From: Microbacteriaceae bacterium | GTDB lineage: Bacteria > Actinomycetota > Actinomycetes > Actinomycetales > Microbacteriaceae | Direction: 5' to 3' | Length of the DNA: 17,955 nucleotides | NCBI GenBank assembly: GCA_011620705.1 | Contig: WOYR01000217.1 | Location: 1-17,955 of the forward strand | Part shown: positions 7,048 through 14,652 of the stretch, piece by piece | How positions within the stretch are numbered: position 1 is the stretch's first letter | Layout: each line of letters opens with the position of its first letter | Program-made: the position numbers and the translations under genes | Notes under the pieces: generated by a model | The model's input: the letters and a program-made list of their open reading frames with translations, nothing else | Database searches by the model: none | Told to the model about the DNA's origin: nothing

Positions 7048-9966
7048 GTGATCCCGGATGCCGCACCGCACCAGTTGACGCTGCCCGCCTTCGCGCCGCC
7101 GCCGTCCCGCACCGGCTTCCCGCTCGTGGCGACCGCCGCTCCCGTCGTTGTCTCGCTCGGGATCTGGGCGGTCACCGGCTCGCCGTACGCCTTGCTCTTC
7201 GCGGCGCTCGGGCCGGTGGTCGCGCTGGGCGGCCTGCTCGACGGGCGGCGCCAGCGGCGGCGGACCGTTCGGCGGCAGACCGAGCGCATGATCGCCGCGC
7301 TTCAGGGAAGTCACGACCGGGTGATCGAGATGCAGGAGCGGGAGCGCACCCGGCTGCGGCGGCTGGCTCCGCCGATCGATGAGGCTGTCGAGAAGAGCCG
7401 GGTCGCGAGCAACTGGTCGCGCTCGCTCGGACTCTCCGGCCCGGATGCCGCGCCGCTCCCGGTGCGCCTCGGCCGCGCCGATCGCCCTCCCGTCGTGACC
7501 CTCGACGGCGGCACCGGCGGGCTCGAGCCGGACGGCGAGCTCCCGCCGACCGTGCGCGCCGCCCTGGCCGAGATCCGATCGACGGCGGGGACCCTCTCCG
7601 ACGCGCCCTGGATCGACGACGCCCGCGACGGCATCGGGATCGTCGCGCCGCCGGTGCTGGCCCGCGCCATCGCCCGATCCGTGGCGCTGCAGCTCGCGGC
7701 GAGCCGCTCGCCAGCGACGACGCGCATCACGGCGCCGCGGGATGAGCACTGGGCGCTGGCGCTTCCGCATGCGGTCGGGATCGGGGCCGACGCCGAATAC
7801 CTCCTCGTCGACGGAAGCGCCGAGCTGCGGGTCGCCTGGGCCGCTCACGCGGCTGCGCTTCCCCCCGGCGTGCCGGTCGCCGTCATGCCGCCGGCCGCGC
7901 GGCCCGAGCCGCTGGGCGCCTCCCGAGCCGCGGACGCCGCACGCCGGATCGCCGAGCTGGCGCAGGAGCGCGGGCTCGGCGGCGCGGCTCGCCGGCTCCC
8001 CGGCACGGTGCGACTGGCCGAGGTGCTGGCAGCCGGGCGCTCGGGGCCGCCCGGCGATGGCTCGGCCGCCGGGCTGCTGGCGCCGATCGGCCGTGACGCG
8101 GACGGGATCGTCGAACTCGATCTGGTCCGCGACGGCCCGCACGCGGTCGTCGCTGGCACGACGGGGGCGGGCAAGAGCGAGCTGCTGGTGAGCTGGGTGC
8201 TGGCGATGGCCTCGCGGCATCCGCCGAGCGCTGTCACCTTCCTGCTCGTCGACTTCAAGGGCGGTGCAGCCTTCGCCCCACTGGCAGGGCTCCCGCATGT
8301 GCTGGGCACGGTGAGCGATCTGGATGCACGGCGCAGCGCCCGCGCGATCGAGAGCCTGCGCGCCGAGCTGCTGCGTCGCGAGCGGGTGCTCGCCGAGCGC
8401 GGAGTCCGCTCGATCGACGAGCTCGAGGCCGCAGCGGCCGTCCCGCAGCGATCGCAGCCGCCGGCCGGGTCGCCTGCCGCATCTCCGCTCGCCCGACTGG
8501 TGATCGTCGTCGACGAGTTCGCGGCGGTGGTATCGGGGCAGCCGGAGCTGCACGAGCTGTTCGCCGACCTCGCCGCGCGCGGCCGTTCGCTCGGTCTGCA
8601 CCTGGTCCTCTGCACCCAGCGTCCATCGGGGGTCGTGCGGGATGCCGTGCTGGCCAACATCGCACTGCGGATCTCGCTGCGGGTCACAGACCGTGGCGAC
8701 AGCATGGCGATGCTCGGCAGCGACGCCGCCGCGCGGCTGGCGCCCCAACCGCGGGGACGGGCGCTCGTCGCGGACGGGACAGGGGGCATCCGCGAACTGC
8801 AGCTGGCGCTGGCGGAGCGCGCCGACGCGGAGCGCCTCTCGGCGTCCGGCACCCCGCCATCGGGCGCCGTGTGGTGCGAACCGCTGCCGGAGCTGCTGCC
8901 GCTTGAGTCCCTCATGGGCGGGGCGGCGGCTCGCGGTGCGGGGAACGACCAGGCGGACGGCTCGGACCGTGCAGGCGGCATCGCCTTCGGACGCCTCGAT
9001 CTGCCCGCCGAGCAGCGCCAGCCGATCGCGCGCTACAAGCCGCGCCGTGACGGGCACCTGCTGGTGCTCGGAGCCGCCAGGTCCGGGCGCACCACCGCGC
9101 TCGCGACGCTGGCGGCGTCGGCTCTGCGGTCGGGGCTGCGGGTCGCCGTGGTGCCGGATGATCCCGCGGAGGCCTGGTCGGTTCTCCTCGAACGCCTTCA
9201 GCAGCCATCGGACCCGGCGCCCGACGGGCTGCTGCTCCTGGACGATCTCGACCTGCTGCTGGAGCGGGTCGGTCCCGACTCCCGCCACGAGCTGCTCGAA
9301 CTCCTGACCCGGTTCGCGCGGAGCAGCCGCGGCGTCGGCCTCGTCGTCAGCGCGCAGCGGCTCAGCGGCGGCCTGTCCTCCTTCGCCGCGTTGTTCGACT
9401 CCCGGGTGCTGCTGCGCCAGCCGAGCCGCGAGGAGCACGTGCTCGCGGGTGGCGAGGGCGCCGCCTTCGATTCCCGCCTGCCGCCGGGTTCCGGCCGCTG
9501 GATGGGAGGCATGGGAGGCGGGGCCGTCATCCAGATCGCGCTGGCCCTGGAGCCGCTCCCGGCGCCCGAACTCGTCGAGCTGCCGGTGCTGGCGCCGCAG
9601 CCGGGCGGGGTGCTGGCGGTCGTCGCGCCGCATCCGCGCGAACTGGCGAGGAGGTGGGCCGCCGCGGGCATCAAGGCGGTGCTCCTGGGCGAGCAGCAGG
9701 CGCCAGACGAGGAGGAGCTCCGCGTCTGGCGGGGGGACGCGTCGATCGTGCTGTTCGGGGATCCGGATGCCTGGCAGGCCGAGTGGGCGCTGCTCAGCCT
9801 GGTGCGCCGCGAGCTGCCGCTGGCCGCTGTCGGCTGCACGGAGTCCGAGCTCCGCGCGCTGACCAGGGTTCGTGAAGCAGCTGCGCCGCTCGGAGATCGG
9901 CCGGGGGAGTGCTGGTGGGTGGAGGCGGGCCAGGTGCGACGCGCGGTGCTCGAGCCGCCCGACTAG
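7048..9966 (+). CDS. EccC-like FtsK/SpoIIIE domain ATPase
   Basis: 972 residues from GTG 7048, preceded by GAGGTGA. Two hydrophobic segments (about 24-45 and 47-64) are followed by a basic, coiled-coil-like stretch (66-107), then two P-loop domains. Domain 1 has AGTTGAGKSELL (369-380), the EccC-type LVDFKGGAAFAPL (400-412), Walker B VIVVDEFA (485-492) and TQRPSGVVRD (523-532). Domain 2 has Walker B LLLLDDLDLL (728-737), but its Walker A reads GAARSGRTT (675-683), with Arg681 (codon 9088-9090) where Lys is normal. The layout matches type VII secretion coupling ATPases (EccC/EssC) but is shorter than the roughly 1300-residue, three-ATPase EccC. A DNA-translocase role is less likely, since no gamma-type DNA-reading domain is seen at the C-terminus. 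No WXG100 gene is adjacent within the window. Confidence 0.92.
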   Translation: MIPDAAPHQLTLPAFAPPPSRTGFPLVATAAPVVVSLGIWAVTGSPYALLFAALGPVVALGGLLDGRRQRRRTVRRQTERMIAALQGSHDRVIEMQERERTRLRRLAPPIDEAVEKSRVASNWSRSLGLSGPDAAPLPVRLGRADRPPVVTLDGGTGGLEPDGELPPTVRAALAEIRSTAGTLSDAPWIDDARDGIGIVAPPVLARAIARSVALQLAASRSPATTRITAPRDEHWALALPHAVGIGADAEYLLVDGSAELRVAWAAHAAALPPGVPVAVMPPAARPEPLGASRAADAARRIAELAQERGLGGAARRLPGTVRLAEVLAAGRSGPPGDGSAAGLLAPIGRDADGIVELDLVRDGPHAVVAGTTGAGKSELLVSWVLAMASRHPPSAVTFLLVDFKGGAAFAPLAGLPHVLGTVSDLDARRSARAIESLRAELLRRERVLAERGVRSIDELEAAAAVPQRSQPPAGSPAASPLARLVIVVDEFAAVVSGQPELHELFADLAARGRSLGLHLVLCTQRPSGVVRDAVLANIALRISLRVTDRGDSMAMLGSDAAARLAPQPRGRALVADGTGGIRELQLALAERADAERLSASGTPPSGAVWCEPLPELLPLESLMGGAAARGAGNDQADGSDRAGGIAFGRLDLPAEQRQPIARYKPRRDGHLLVLGAARSGRTTALATLAASALRSGLRVAVVPDDPAEAWSVLLERLQQPSDPAPDGLLLLDDLDLLLERVGPDSRHELLELLTRFARSSRGVGLVVSAQRLSGGLSSFAALFDSRVLLRQPSREEHVLAGGEGAAFDSRLPPGSGRWMGGMGGGAVIQIALALEPLPAPELVELPVLAPQPGGVLAVVAPHPRELARRWAAAGIKAVLLGEQQAPDEEELRVWRGDASIVLFGDPDAWQAEWALLSLVRRELPLAAVGCTESELRALTRVREAAAPLGDRPGECWWVEAGQVRRAVLEPPD

Positions 9967-11078
9967 GCGAGGGCCGCCGCGACCGTCCCGGCCTCGAGCC
10001 CCTGGGCCGCAGCGACGGCCGCGTTCACGACCGAGCCGGCGTGAACGTTGAGTCCCAGGGCGAGCGCCGGGTCGGCGCGAAGCGCATCCGCCCAGCCGCG
10101 GTCGGCGATCGAGCGCACATAGGGCAGGGTCGCATTGGTGAGCGCGTAGGTGGAGGTGCGGGCGACCGCGCCGGGCATGTTGGCCACGCAGTAGAACAGC
10201 GAGCGGTGCACCGTGTAGGTCGGATCCGCGTGGGTGGTCGGGTGGCTGTCCTCGAAGCAGCCGCCCTGGTCGATCGCGATGTCCACGAGCACGCTGCCCG
10301 GCTTCATCCGCGCCACCAGGGCGTTCGTCACGAGCTTGGGGGCCTTCGCGCCTGGCACCAGCACCGAGCCGATGACGAGATCGGCATCCAGCACGGCTTT
10401 CTCGATCTCGTAGCTGTTCGACGCGATCGTCTGGATGCGGCCGGCGTAGTCGGCGTCCAGTTCGCGCAGCCGCTGGATATTGGTGTCGAGCACGGTCACC
10501 CGCGCGCCCAGTCCCACGCTCACGCTGATCGCGTTGCTGCCCGCGACCCCGCCGCCGAGCACGACGACGTGCGCAGGATGCGTCCCGGGCACCCCCGGCA
10601 CGAGCAGCCCGGGCCCGCCGTTCGGGCGCAGCATGGCGTTGGCCCCGACGATGGGCGCCAAGCGTCCGGCGACCTCGCTCATCGGGGCCAGCAGCGGGAG
10701 CGCCCGCGACGGCAGTTGCACCGTCTCGTAGGCGATCGCGGTGATCCCGCTCGACACCAGCTGCGCCGTCAGTCCCGCCTCGGCTGCCAGGTGCAGGTAG
10801 GTGAAGAGCACCAGGTCGTCCCGGAAATGGCGGTACTCGCTCTCGATCGGCTCCTTCACCTTCAGGAGCAGCTCTGCGCCATCCCAGACCTCATCGGCGG
10901 TGCTCGCGATCGTGGCGCCTGCGGCGCGGTAGTCGTCGTCGGTGATCGAGGACCCGAGACCCGCTCCCGCCTGCACAGTCACCGCGTGTCCGCGCGAGGA
11001 CAGCTCGTGCACCCCCGCCGGCGTGATCGCGACGCGGAATTCGTTGTTCTTGATCTCGCTGGGGACGCCGACCTTCAT
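9963..11078 (-). CDS. ald: Alanine dehydrogenase
   Basis: 371 residues, full length. It catalyses reversible NAD-dependent oxidative deamination of L-alanine to pyruvate and ammonia in the cytoplasm. The N-terminus MKVGVPSEIKNNEFRVAITP is characteristic. Family active-site residues are at the expected numbers: Arg15, Lys75 (in LLKVKEP), His96 (in TYLHLA) and Asp270 (in DIAIDQGG). The NAD-binding glycine motif is VLGGGVAG (173-180). The stop codon shares CTAG 9963-9966 with the convergent FtsK-like gene. The start ATG (11076-11078) has only GGCGG upstream; a TACGCT 6 bases before the ATG suggests a leaderless transcript. In mycobacteria ald is controlled by the Lrp/AsnC regulator AldR; no such gene is present here. 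Confidence 0.97.
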   Translation of the reverse strand: MKVGVPSEIKNNEFRVAITPAGVHELSSRGHAVTVQAGAGLGSSITDDDYRAAGATIASTADEVWDGAELLLKVKEPIESEYRHFRDDLVLFTYLHLAAEAGLTAQLVSSGITAIAYETVQLPSRALPLLAPMSEVAGRLAPIVGANAMLRPNGGPGLLVPGVPGTHPAHVVVLGGGVAGSNAISVSVGLGARVTVLDTNIQRLRELDADYAGRIQTIASNSYEIEKAVLDADLVIGSVLVPGAKAPKLVTNALVARMKPGSVLVDIAIDQGGCFEDSHPTTHADPTYTVHRSLFYCVANMPGAVARTSTYALTNATLPYVRSIADRGWADALRADPALALGLNVHAGSVVNAAVAAAQGLEAGTVAAALA

Positions 11079-11084
11079 GCCGCC

Positions 11085-11090
11085 AGCGTA
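11085..11090 (-). promoter_or_regulatory. ald: Candidate -10 element for a leaderless ald transcript
   Basis: On the minus strand TACGCT fits the actinobacterial TANNNT -10 pattern and ends 6 bases before the ald ATG, the spacing expected when transcription starts at the start codon. A partial -35 (TTGGTG, complement of 11110-11115) lies 19 bases upstream, with a GCCGG-N5-CCGGC inverted repeat (11091-11105) between. The lack of a good ribosome binding site supports this reading. The -35 match is weak. Confidence 0.35.
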
Positions 11091-11139
11091 GCCGGGCGTT
11101 CCGGCCCGTCACCAAGGATTCCGCAGCGATATCCGGTGT

Positions 11140-11171
11140 TTTCATGCTGATTTCGTGAAATGTATGTTTCA
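11140..11171. promoter_or_regulatory. Operator-like cluster of TTTCA/TGAAA half-sites
   Basis: Three pentamers occur in 32 bases: TTTCA (11140-11144), TGAAA (11156-11160) and TTTCA (11167-11171). The last two form the dyad TGAAA-N6-TTTCA, and TTTC-GT-GAAA (11151-11160) is a second overlapping dyad. The stretch is clearly more AT-rich than its surroundings and lies between divergent ald and the ABC operon, about 20 bases upstream of the operon's likely -35. It probably binds a regulator of one or both units. An Lrp/AsnC, GntR or IclR-type protein is conceivable, but the family cannot be named from the sequence. Confidence 0.45.
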
Positions 11172-11191
11172 GAATGGGCCTTTTCCCCGCT

Positions 11192-11221
11192 TTGACGTTC
11201 CGCCGAGTCCCGCTCTATGCC
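11192..11221 (+). promoter_or_regulatory. Candidate sigma-70 promoter for the ABC transporter operon
   Basis: TTGACG (11192-11197) matches the -35 consensus at five of six positions. After 18 bases TATGCC (11216-11221) is a partial -10. Transcription would begin near 11228, giving a leader of about 50 bases to ATG 11279. A second weaker pair, TTCATG (11141-11146) and TATGTT (11163-11168), overlaps the half-site cluster. The rest of the 200-base gap (11079-11278) shows no gene. Confidence 0.4.
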
Positions 11222-11263
11222 AGGATCGACGCACGGCGGCGACGCCGGAAGCGAATTGCCTGT

Positions 11264-11270
11264 GAAGGAG
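11264..11270 (+). promoter_or_regulatory. Ribosome binding site that fixes the start of the binding-protein gene
   Basis: GAAGGAG ends 8 bases before ATG 11279. It decides for this start over the in-frame ATG at 11174, which would add 35 Arg-rich residues ahead of the signal peptide and would lie upstream of the likely promoter. Confidence 0.8.
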
Positions 11271-11278
11271 TCCCCCGA

Positions 11279-12496
11279 ATGGTCCGGTCCCTGCCCGAAG
11301 ATCCGCTGATCCGCTCACTCGTGATCAACGCCCGTCGCGCCCAGCTCACCCGGCGCGGGGCGCTCGCCGGGGGAGTGGCAGGCGCTGCCGCGCTCGCGCT
11401 CGCCGCCTGCACGCCCACATCCGGATCCGCCAAGCCGACGGCCGCCGCCGATGTCTCCAGCACCGACAAGTCGATGATCTGGGCGAACTGGCCCGCCTAC
11501 ATGGACACCGACGACGCGACGGGCGCTCATCCGACCCTCGACGCCTTCACCAAGAAGACCGGGATCAAAGTCGACTACCGCGAGGACGTCGACGACAACA
11601 ACTCGTACTACGCGAAGGTCAAGGACCAGCTCGCGCTCGGCAAGGACATCGGCGCCGACACCGTGTGCCTGACCGACTGGATGGTGAGCCGCTGGATCCG
11701 CTTCGGCTACACCCAGAAGCTCGACCACGCCAAGATCCCCAACATCAAGAACCTCAACCCCGAGCTGCTGAACATCGACTACGACAAGGGCCGCAATTTC
11801 TCGCTGCCGTGGCAGGGCGGATTCGCCGGGATCTGCTGGAACAAGGAGGAGTTCCCGAAGGGCTTCACCAGCGTCGGCGAGATGCTCAAGGAGCCGAAGC
11901 TGAAGGGCCGCGTCGGGGTCCTGAGCGAGATGCGCGACACGGTCGGCCTGATCATGCTCGAGCAGGGCGTCGACATCTCGTCGGCGATCACCGACACTCA
12001 GTTCCAGAGCGCTCTCGACGTGCTGAAGACCAACATCGACAACGGCGTCATCCGCAATGTCAAGGGCAACTCCTACCTCGACGACCTCACCAACGGCGAC
12101 ACGCTGGCTGCGATCTGCTGGTCCGGCGACATCACGCTGATCAACGGCGAGAACGGCGACAAGTGGACCTTCGCGATCCCGGATGCCGGCGGCACGCTCT
12201 GGAACGACAACTTCCTGATCCCGGTCGGCGCCAGGCACAAGGCCAACGCCGAAGCCGTCATGAACTGGTACTACGACCCGGAGATCGCGGCCCAGGTCGC
12301 GGCATATGTGAACTACATCACGCCGGTCGAGGGCGCCAAGGAGGCGGCGGTCGCGATCGATCCGGCGCTCGCCGACAATCAGCTGATCTTCCCCGACGCC
12401 GCAACGCTCAAGAAGGCGCACGTGTTCCACACACTGTCGCCTGCCCAGGAGCAGTCTTTCGGGTCCGCGTTCCAGAGCGTCCTGCTCGGCGCTTAG
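11279..12496 (+). CDS. potD: PotD-type solute-binding lipoprotein of an ABC importer
   Basis: 405 residues. The N-terminus carries twin arginines in QLTRRGALAGG (22-32), a hydrophobic Ala/Gly core and a lipobox LAAC with Cys44, so it is likely exported by Tat and lipid-anchored outside the membrane. The mature part begins near 'IWANWPAYMDTD', comparable to the start of PotD/PotF-family binding proteins, and includes 'LPWQGGFAGICWNKEEFP', 'GVLSEMRDTVGLIMLEQG' and 'AAYVNYITPVEGA', all typical of the spermidine/putrescine-binding family. It is the first gene of an operon with one ATPase and two permeases. The substrate (putrescine, spermidine, GABA or a related amine) is inferred from family and neighbours, not proven. 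ATG 11279 is chosen for its GAAGGAG. Confidence 0.9.
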   Translation: MVRSLPEDPLIRSLVINARRAQLTRRGALAGGVAGAAALALAACTPTSGSAKPTAAADVSSTDKSMIWANWPAYMDTDDATGAHPTLDAFTKKTGIKVDYREDVDDNNSYYAKVKDQLALGKDIGADTVCLTDWMVSRWIRFGYTQKLDHAKIPNIKNLNPELLNIDYDKGRNFSLPWQGGFAGICWNKEEFPKGFTSVGEMLKEPKLKGRVGVLSEMRDTVGLIMLEQGVDISSAITDTQFQSALDVLKTNIDNGVIRNVKGNSYLDDLTNGDTLAAICWSGDITLINGENGDKWTFAIPDAGGTLWNDNFLIPVGARHKANAEAVMNWYYDPEIAAQVAAYVNYITPVEGAKEAAVAIDPALADNQLIFPDAATLKKAHVFHTLSPAQEQSFGSAFQSVLLGA

Positions 12497-12527
12497 GCGT
12501 CCCGGTCCCGATCAGCACAGGAGCACC

Positions 12528-13721
12528 ATGGCGGGCGCGCTCGACGACTCCGGCGCCGATCTCGAACTGGTCGGCATCACCAAGCGGTTCCCGGGTTTCA
12601 CGGCGATCGAGAACCTCAACCTGACGATCCCGGCCGGCTCCTTCTTCGCGCTGCTGGGGCCGTCCGGCTGCGGCAAGACGACGACGCTGCGGCTGGTGGC
12701 CGGACTCGAGACGCCGACCGCCGGCCGCATCCTGATCGGCGGCAAGGACGTCACGGACAGCAAGCCGCATCAGCGGCCGGTCAACACCGTGTTCCAGAGC
12801 TACGCGCTGTTCCCGCACATGACCGTGCTGCGCAACGTCGCCTTCGGGCTGTACCGGCGCGGGGTGCCCGATCCGCTCGGTCTCGCACACGAGGCGCTGC
12901 GGCTGGTCGAGCTCGATCACCTGGCCGGCCGCCGCCCCGCTCAACTCTCCGGCGGCCAGCAGCAGCGCGTCGCCCTCGCCCGCGCCATCGTGAACAAGCC
13001 GGCCCTGCTGCTGCTCGACGAGCCGCTCGGCGCGCTCGACCTCAAGCTGCGCCGCCAGATGCAGCTGGAGCTGAAGTCGATCCAGGATGATGTCGGCCTC
13101 ACCTTCCTGCATGTCACCCACGACCAGGAGGAGGCCATGACCATGGCGGACACGGTCGCGGTGATGAACAAGGGCGAGATCGAGCAGATGGGCGCTCCCG
13201 AGGAGCTCTACGAGCTGCCCAAGACGACCTTCGTCGCCAACTTCCTCGGGCAGTCCAACCTCTTCACGGGGCCGGTGGTGTCGTCGACCGCCACGTCGAT
13301 CGTCGTGGACATCGCGGGGACGAAGCTCGAGGTCCCGCGCGAGCGCGCGCAGCGGCACGCCGGAGTCGTGACGATCGGAGTCCGTCCCGAGAAGCTGACC
13401 CTGCTGACCGAGAAGCCGAAGGCGGCATCCGGGGTCAACGTCCTCGGCCCGGGAACCGTCACCGACGTGTCGTTCAGCGGGGTGAGCACGCAGTACCTGG
13501 TCGAGATGCCGGGCGTTGGCACCGTCACCGTGTTCGCCCAGAACATGGTGTTCGGCCCGGTGGTCAACCGCGGCTCCGAGGTGTGGGTGAGTTGGGCCGT
13601 CGGCCACGGGTTCGGGCTCGCGGATGAGGAGGGTGTCAGCCCGCGCTTCGCGCCGGATGATGACACCCGGTCCATCGCCCAGCAGCGGCGAGCATCCCTC
13701 GAAGCGGAGCTGGACGCCTGA
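12528..13721 (+). CDS. potA: PotA-type ABC transporter ATPase
   Basis: 397 residues. All nucleotide-binding motifs are intact: Walker A GPSGCGKT (44-51), Q-loop Gln90 in VFQSYALFPHMTV, signature LSGGQQQR (140-147), Walker B LLLLDEP (160-166) and switch His198 in HVTHDQEEA. The second part (about 240-360) is a TOBE-like regulatory domain with the usual 'GVRPEKL' (284-290), as in PotA and other CUT1/polyamine-type ATPases. It powers import through the two permeases encoded next. The gene begins 31 bases after the binding-protein stop, with AGGAG at 12519-12523. The stop TGA 13719-13721 overlaps an ATG that opens a four-codon mini-ORF leading to the next gene. Confidence 0.95.
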   Translation: MAGALDDSGADLELVGITKRFPGFTAIENLNLTIPAGSFFALLGPSGCGKTTTLRLVAGLETPTAGRILIGGKDVTDSKPHQRPVNTVFQSYALFPHMTVLRNVAFGLYRRGVPDPLGLAHEALRLVELDHLAGRRPAQLSGGQQQRVALARAIVNKPALLLLDEPLGALDLKLRRQMQLELKSIQDDVGLTFLHVTHDQEEAMTMADTVAVMNKGEIEQMGAPEELYELPKTTFVANFLGQSNLFTGPVVSSTATSIVVDIAGTKLEVPRERAQRHAGVVTIGVRPEKLTLLTEKPKAASGVNVLGPGTVTDVSFSGVSTQYLVEMPGVGTVTVFAQNMVFGPVVNRGSEVWVSWAVGHGFGLADEEGVSPRFAPDDDTRSIAQQRRASLEAELDA

Positions 13722-13734
13722 TGGACAGCCGCTG

Positions 13735-14652
13735 ATGGCGTTCGGCGCGTTCTCGAACGTCGACACGCCAGTCGTCGAGGCCCCTCGTCGCCGCAGCAGA
13801 GCCGCGCTCTGGCTGCTGCTCCCGGGCGTGGTCTACCTCGGGGCGACCTACCTGGCGCCACTGGTCTCGCTCATCGTCACCAGCCTCAAGGCGCCCGACC
13901 TGGTCAACTTCGACATCGGGCGCTACGTCTACGCCTTCGACATCGGCAACTACGCGACGGTGCTCGGCCAGTACTGGCCGATCATCCTGCGCTCCTTCGG
14001 CTACGCGGCGCTCGCGACGGTGTTCGCGCTGCTGATCAGCTACCCGCTCGCCTACTTCATCGGGGTGGGGCTCCGGAAGTACCCGCTCTGGCAGGCGCTC
14101 GCGCTCATCCTGGTGATCGCCCCGTTCTTCATGAGCTTCCTGCTGCGCACCCTGGCCTGGAAGGCGATCTTCGCCGATGAGGGACCGGTCGTGCACTTCC
14201 TGCAGGGCCTCAACATCCTGGGGTCCAACGCGCACCTGAACGGCACGCCGTTCATGGTGGTCTTCGGCTTGACCTACAACTTCATCCCCTTCATGGCCCT
14301 GCCGATCTACACATCGCTGGAGCGCCTCGACCTGCGCTACCTGGAGGCCGGAGCGGATCTGTACGCCAATCCCGCCGCGACCTTCTGGCGCGTGACCCTC
14401 CCGCTGTCGCTGCCGGGCGTGGTGTCGGGGACGCTGCTGGTGTTCATCCCGGCGACCGGTGACTATGTGAATGCGAGCCCCCAGTTCCTGGGGAGCACGC
14501 AGACGGCGATGGTCGGCAACGTGATCTCGGACACCTACTTCAACCTGCAGAACTACCCCGCCTCCGCGGCCCTGTCGATCGTGCTGATGGTCCTGATCCT
14601 GATTCCGGTCGGCATCTACCTCGGTCTCACCAAGACAGAGGATCTGCTGTGA
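13735..14652 (+). CDS. potB: PotB-type ABC transporter permease
   Basis: 305 residues from ATG 13735. Six hydrophobic segments are seen (about 23-48, 82-110, 117-140, 171-193, 226-241 and 276-298). The cytoplasmic EAA loop is YLEAGADLYANPAATFWRVT (202-221), which contacts the ATPase. It is an inner-membrane subunit forming the channel with the following permease. No ribosome binding site of its own is visible at the right distance; the ATG overlaps the stop of the mini-ORF 13721-13735, suggesting re-initiation. A longer frame from 13624 would run back through the potA coding region and is rejected. The end overlaps the next gene by GTGA (14649-14652). Confidence 0.93.
   Translation: MAFGAFSNVDTPVVEAPRRRSRAALWLLLPGVVYLGATYLAPLVSLIVTSLKAPDLVNFDIGRYVYAFDIGNYATVLGQYWPIILRSFGYAALATVFALLISYPLAYFIGVGLRKYPLWQALALILVIAPFFMSFLLRTLAWKAIFADEGPVVHFLQGLNILGSNAHLNGTPFMVVFGLTYNFIPFMALPIYTSLERLDLRYLEAGADLYANPAATFWRVTLPLSLPGVVSGTLLVFIPATGDYVNASPQFLGSTQTAMVGNVISDTYFNLQNYPASAALSIVLMVLILIPVGIYLGLTKTEDLL

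Noticed and set aside
6997..9633. 878-codon open frame on the minus strand
   Set aside because: It lies antisense to the well-supported FtsK-like gene, with Arg/Gln/His-rich sequence and no recognisable domain; long antisense frames are expected at this GC content.
11174..11278. Longer N-terminus for the binding protein starting at ATG 11174
   Set aside because: It would put an Arg-rich stretch before the signal peptide, has no ribosome binding site, and precedes the likely promoter; ATG 11279 has GAAGGAG.
13624..13734. Longer start for the potB-like permease
   Set aside because: It would overlap potA coding sequence by nearly 100 bases, and the added residues are an out-of-frame reading of potA.
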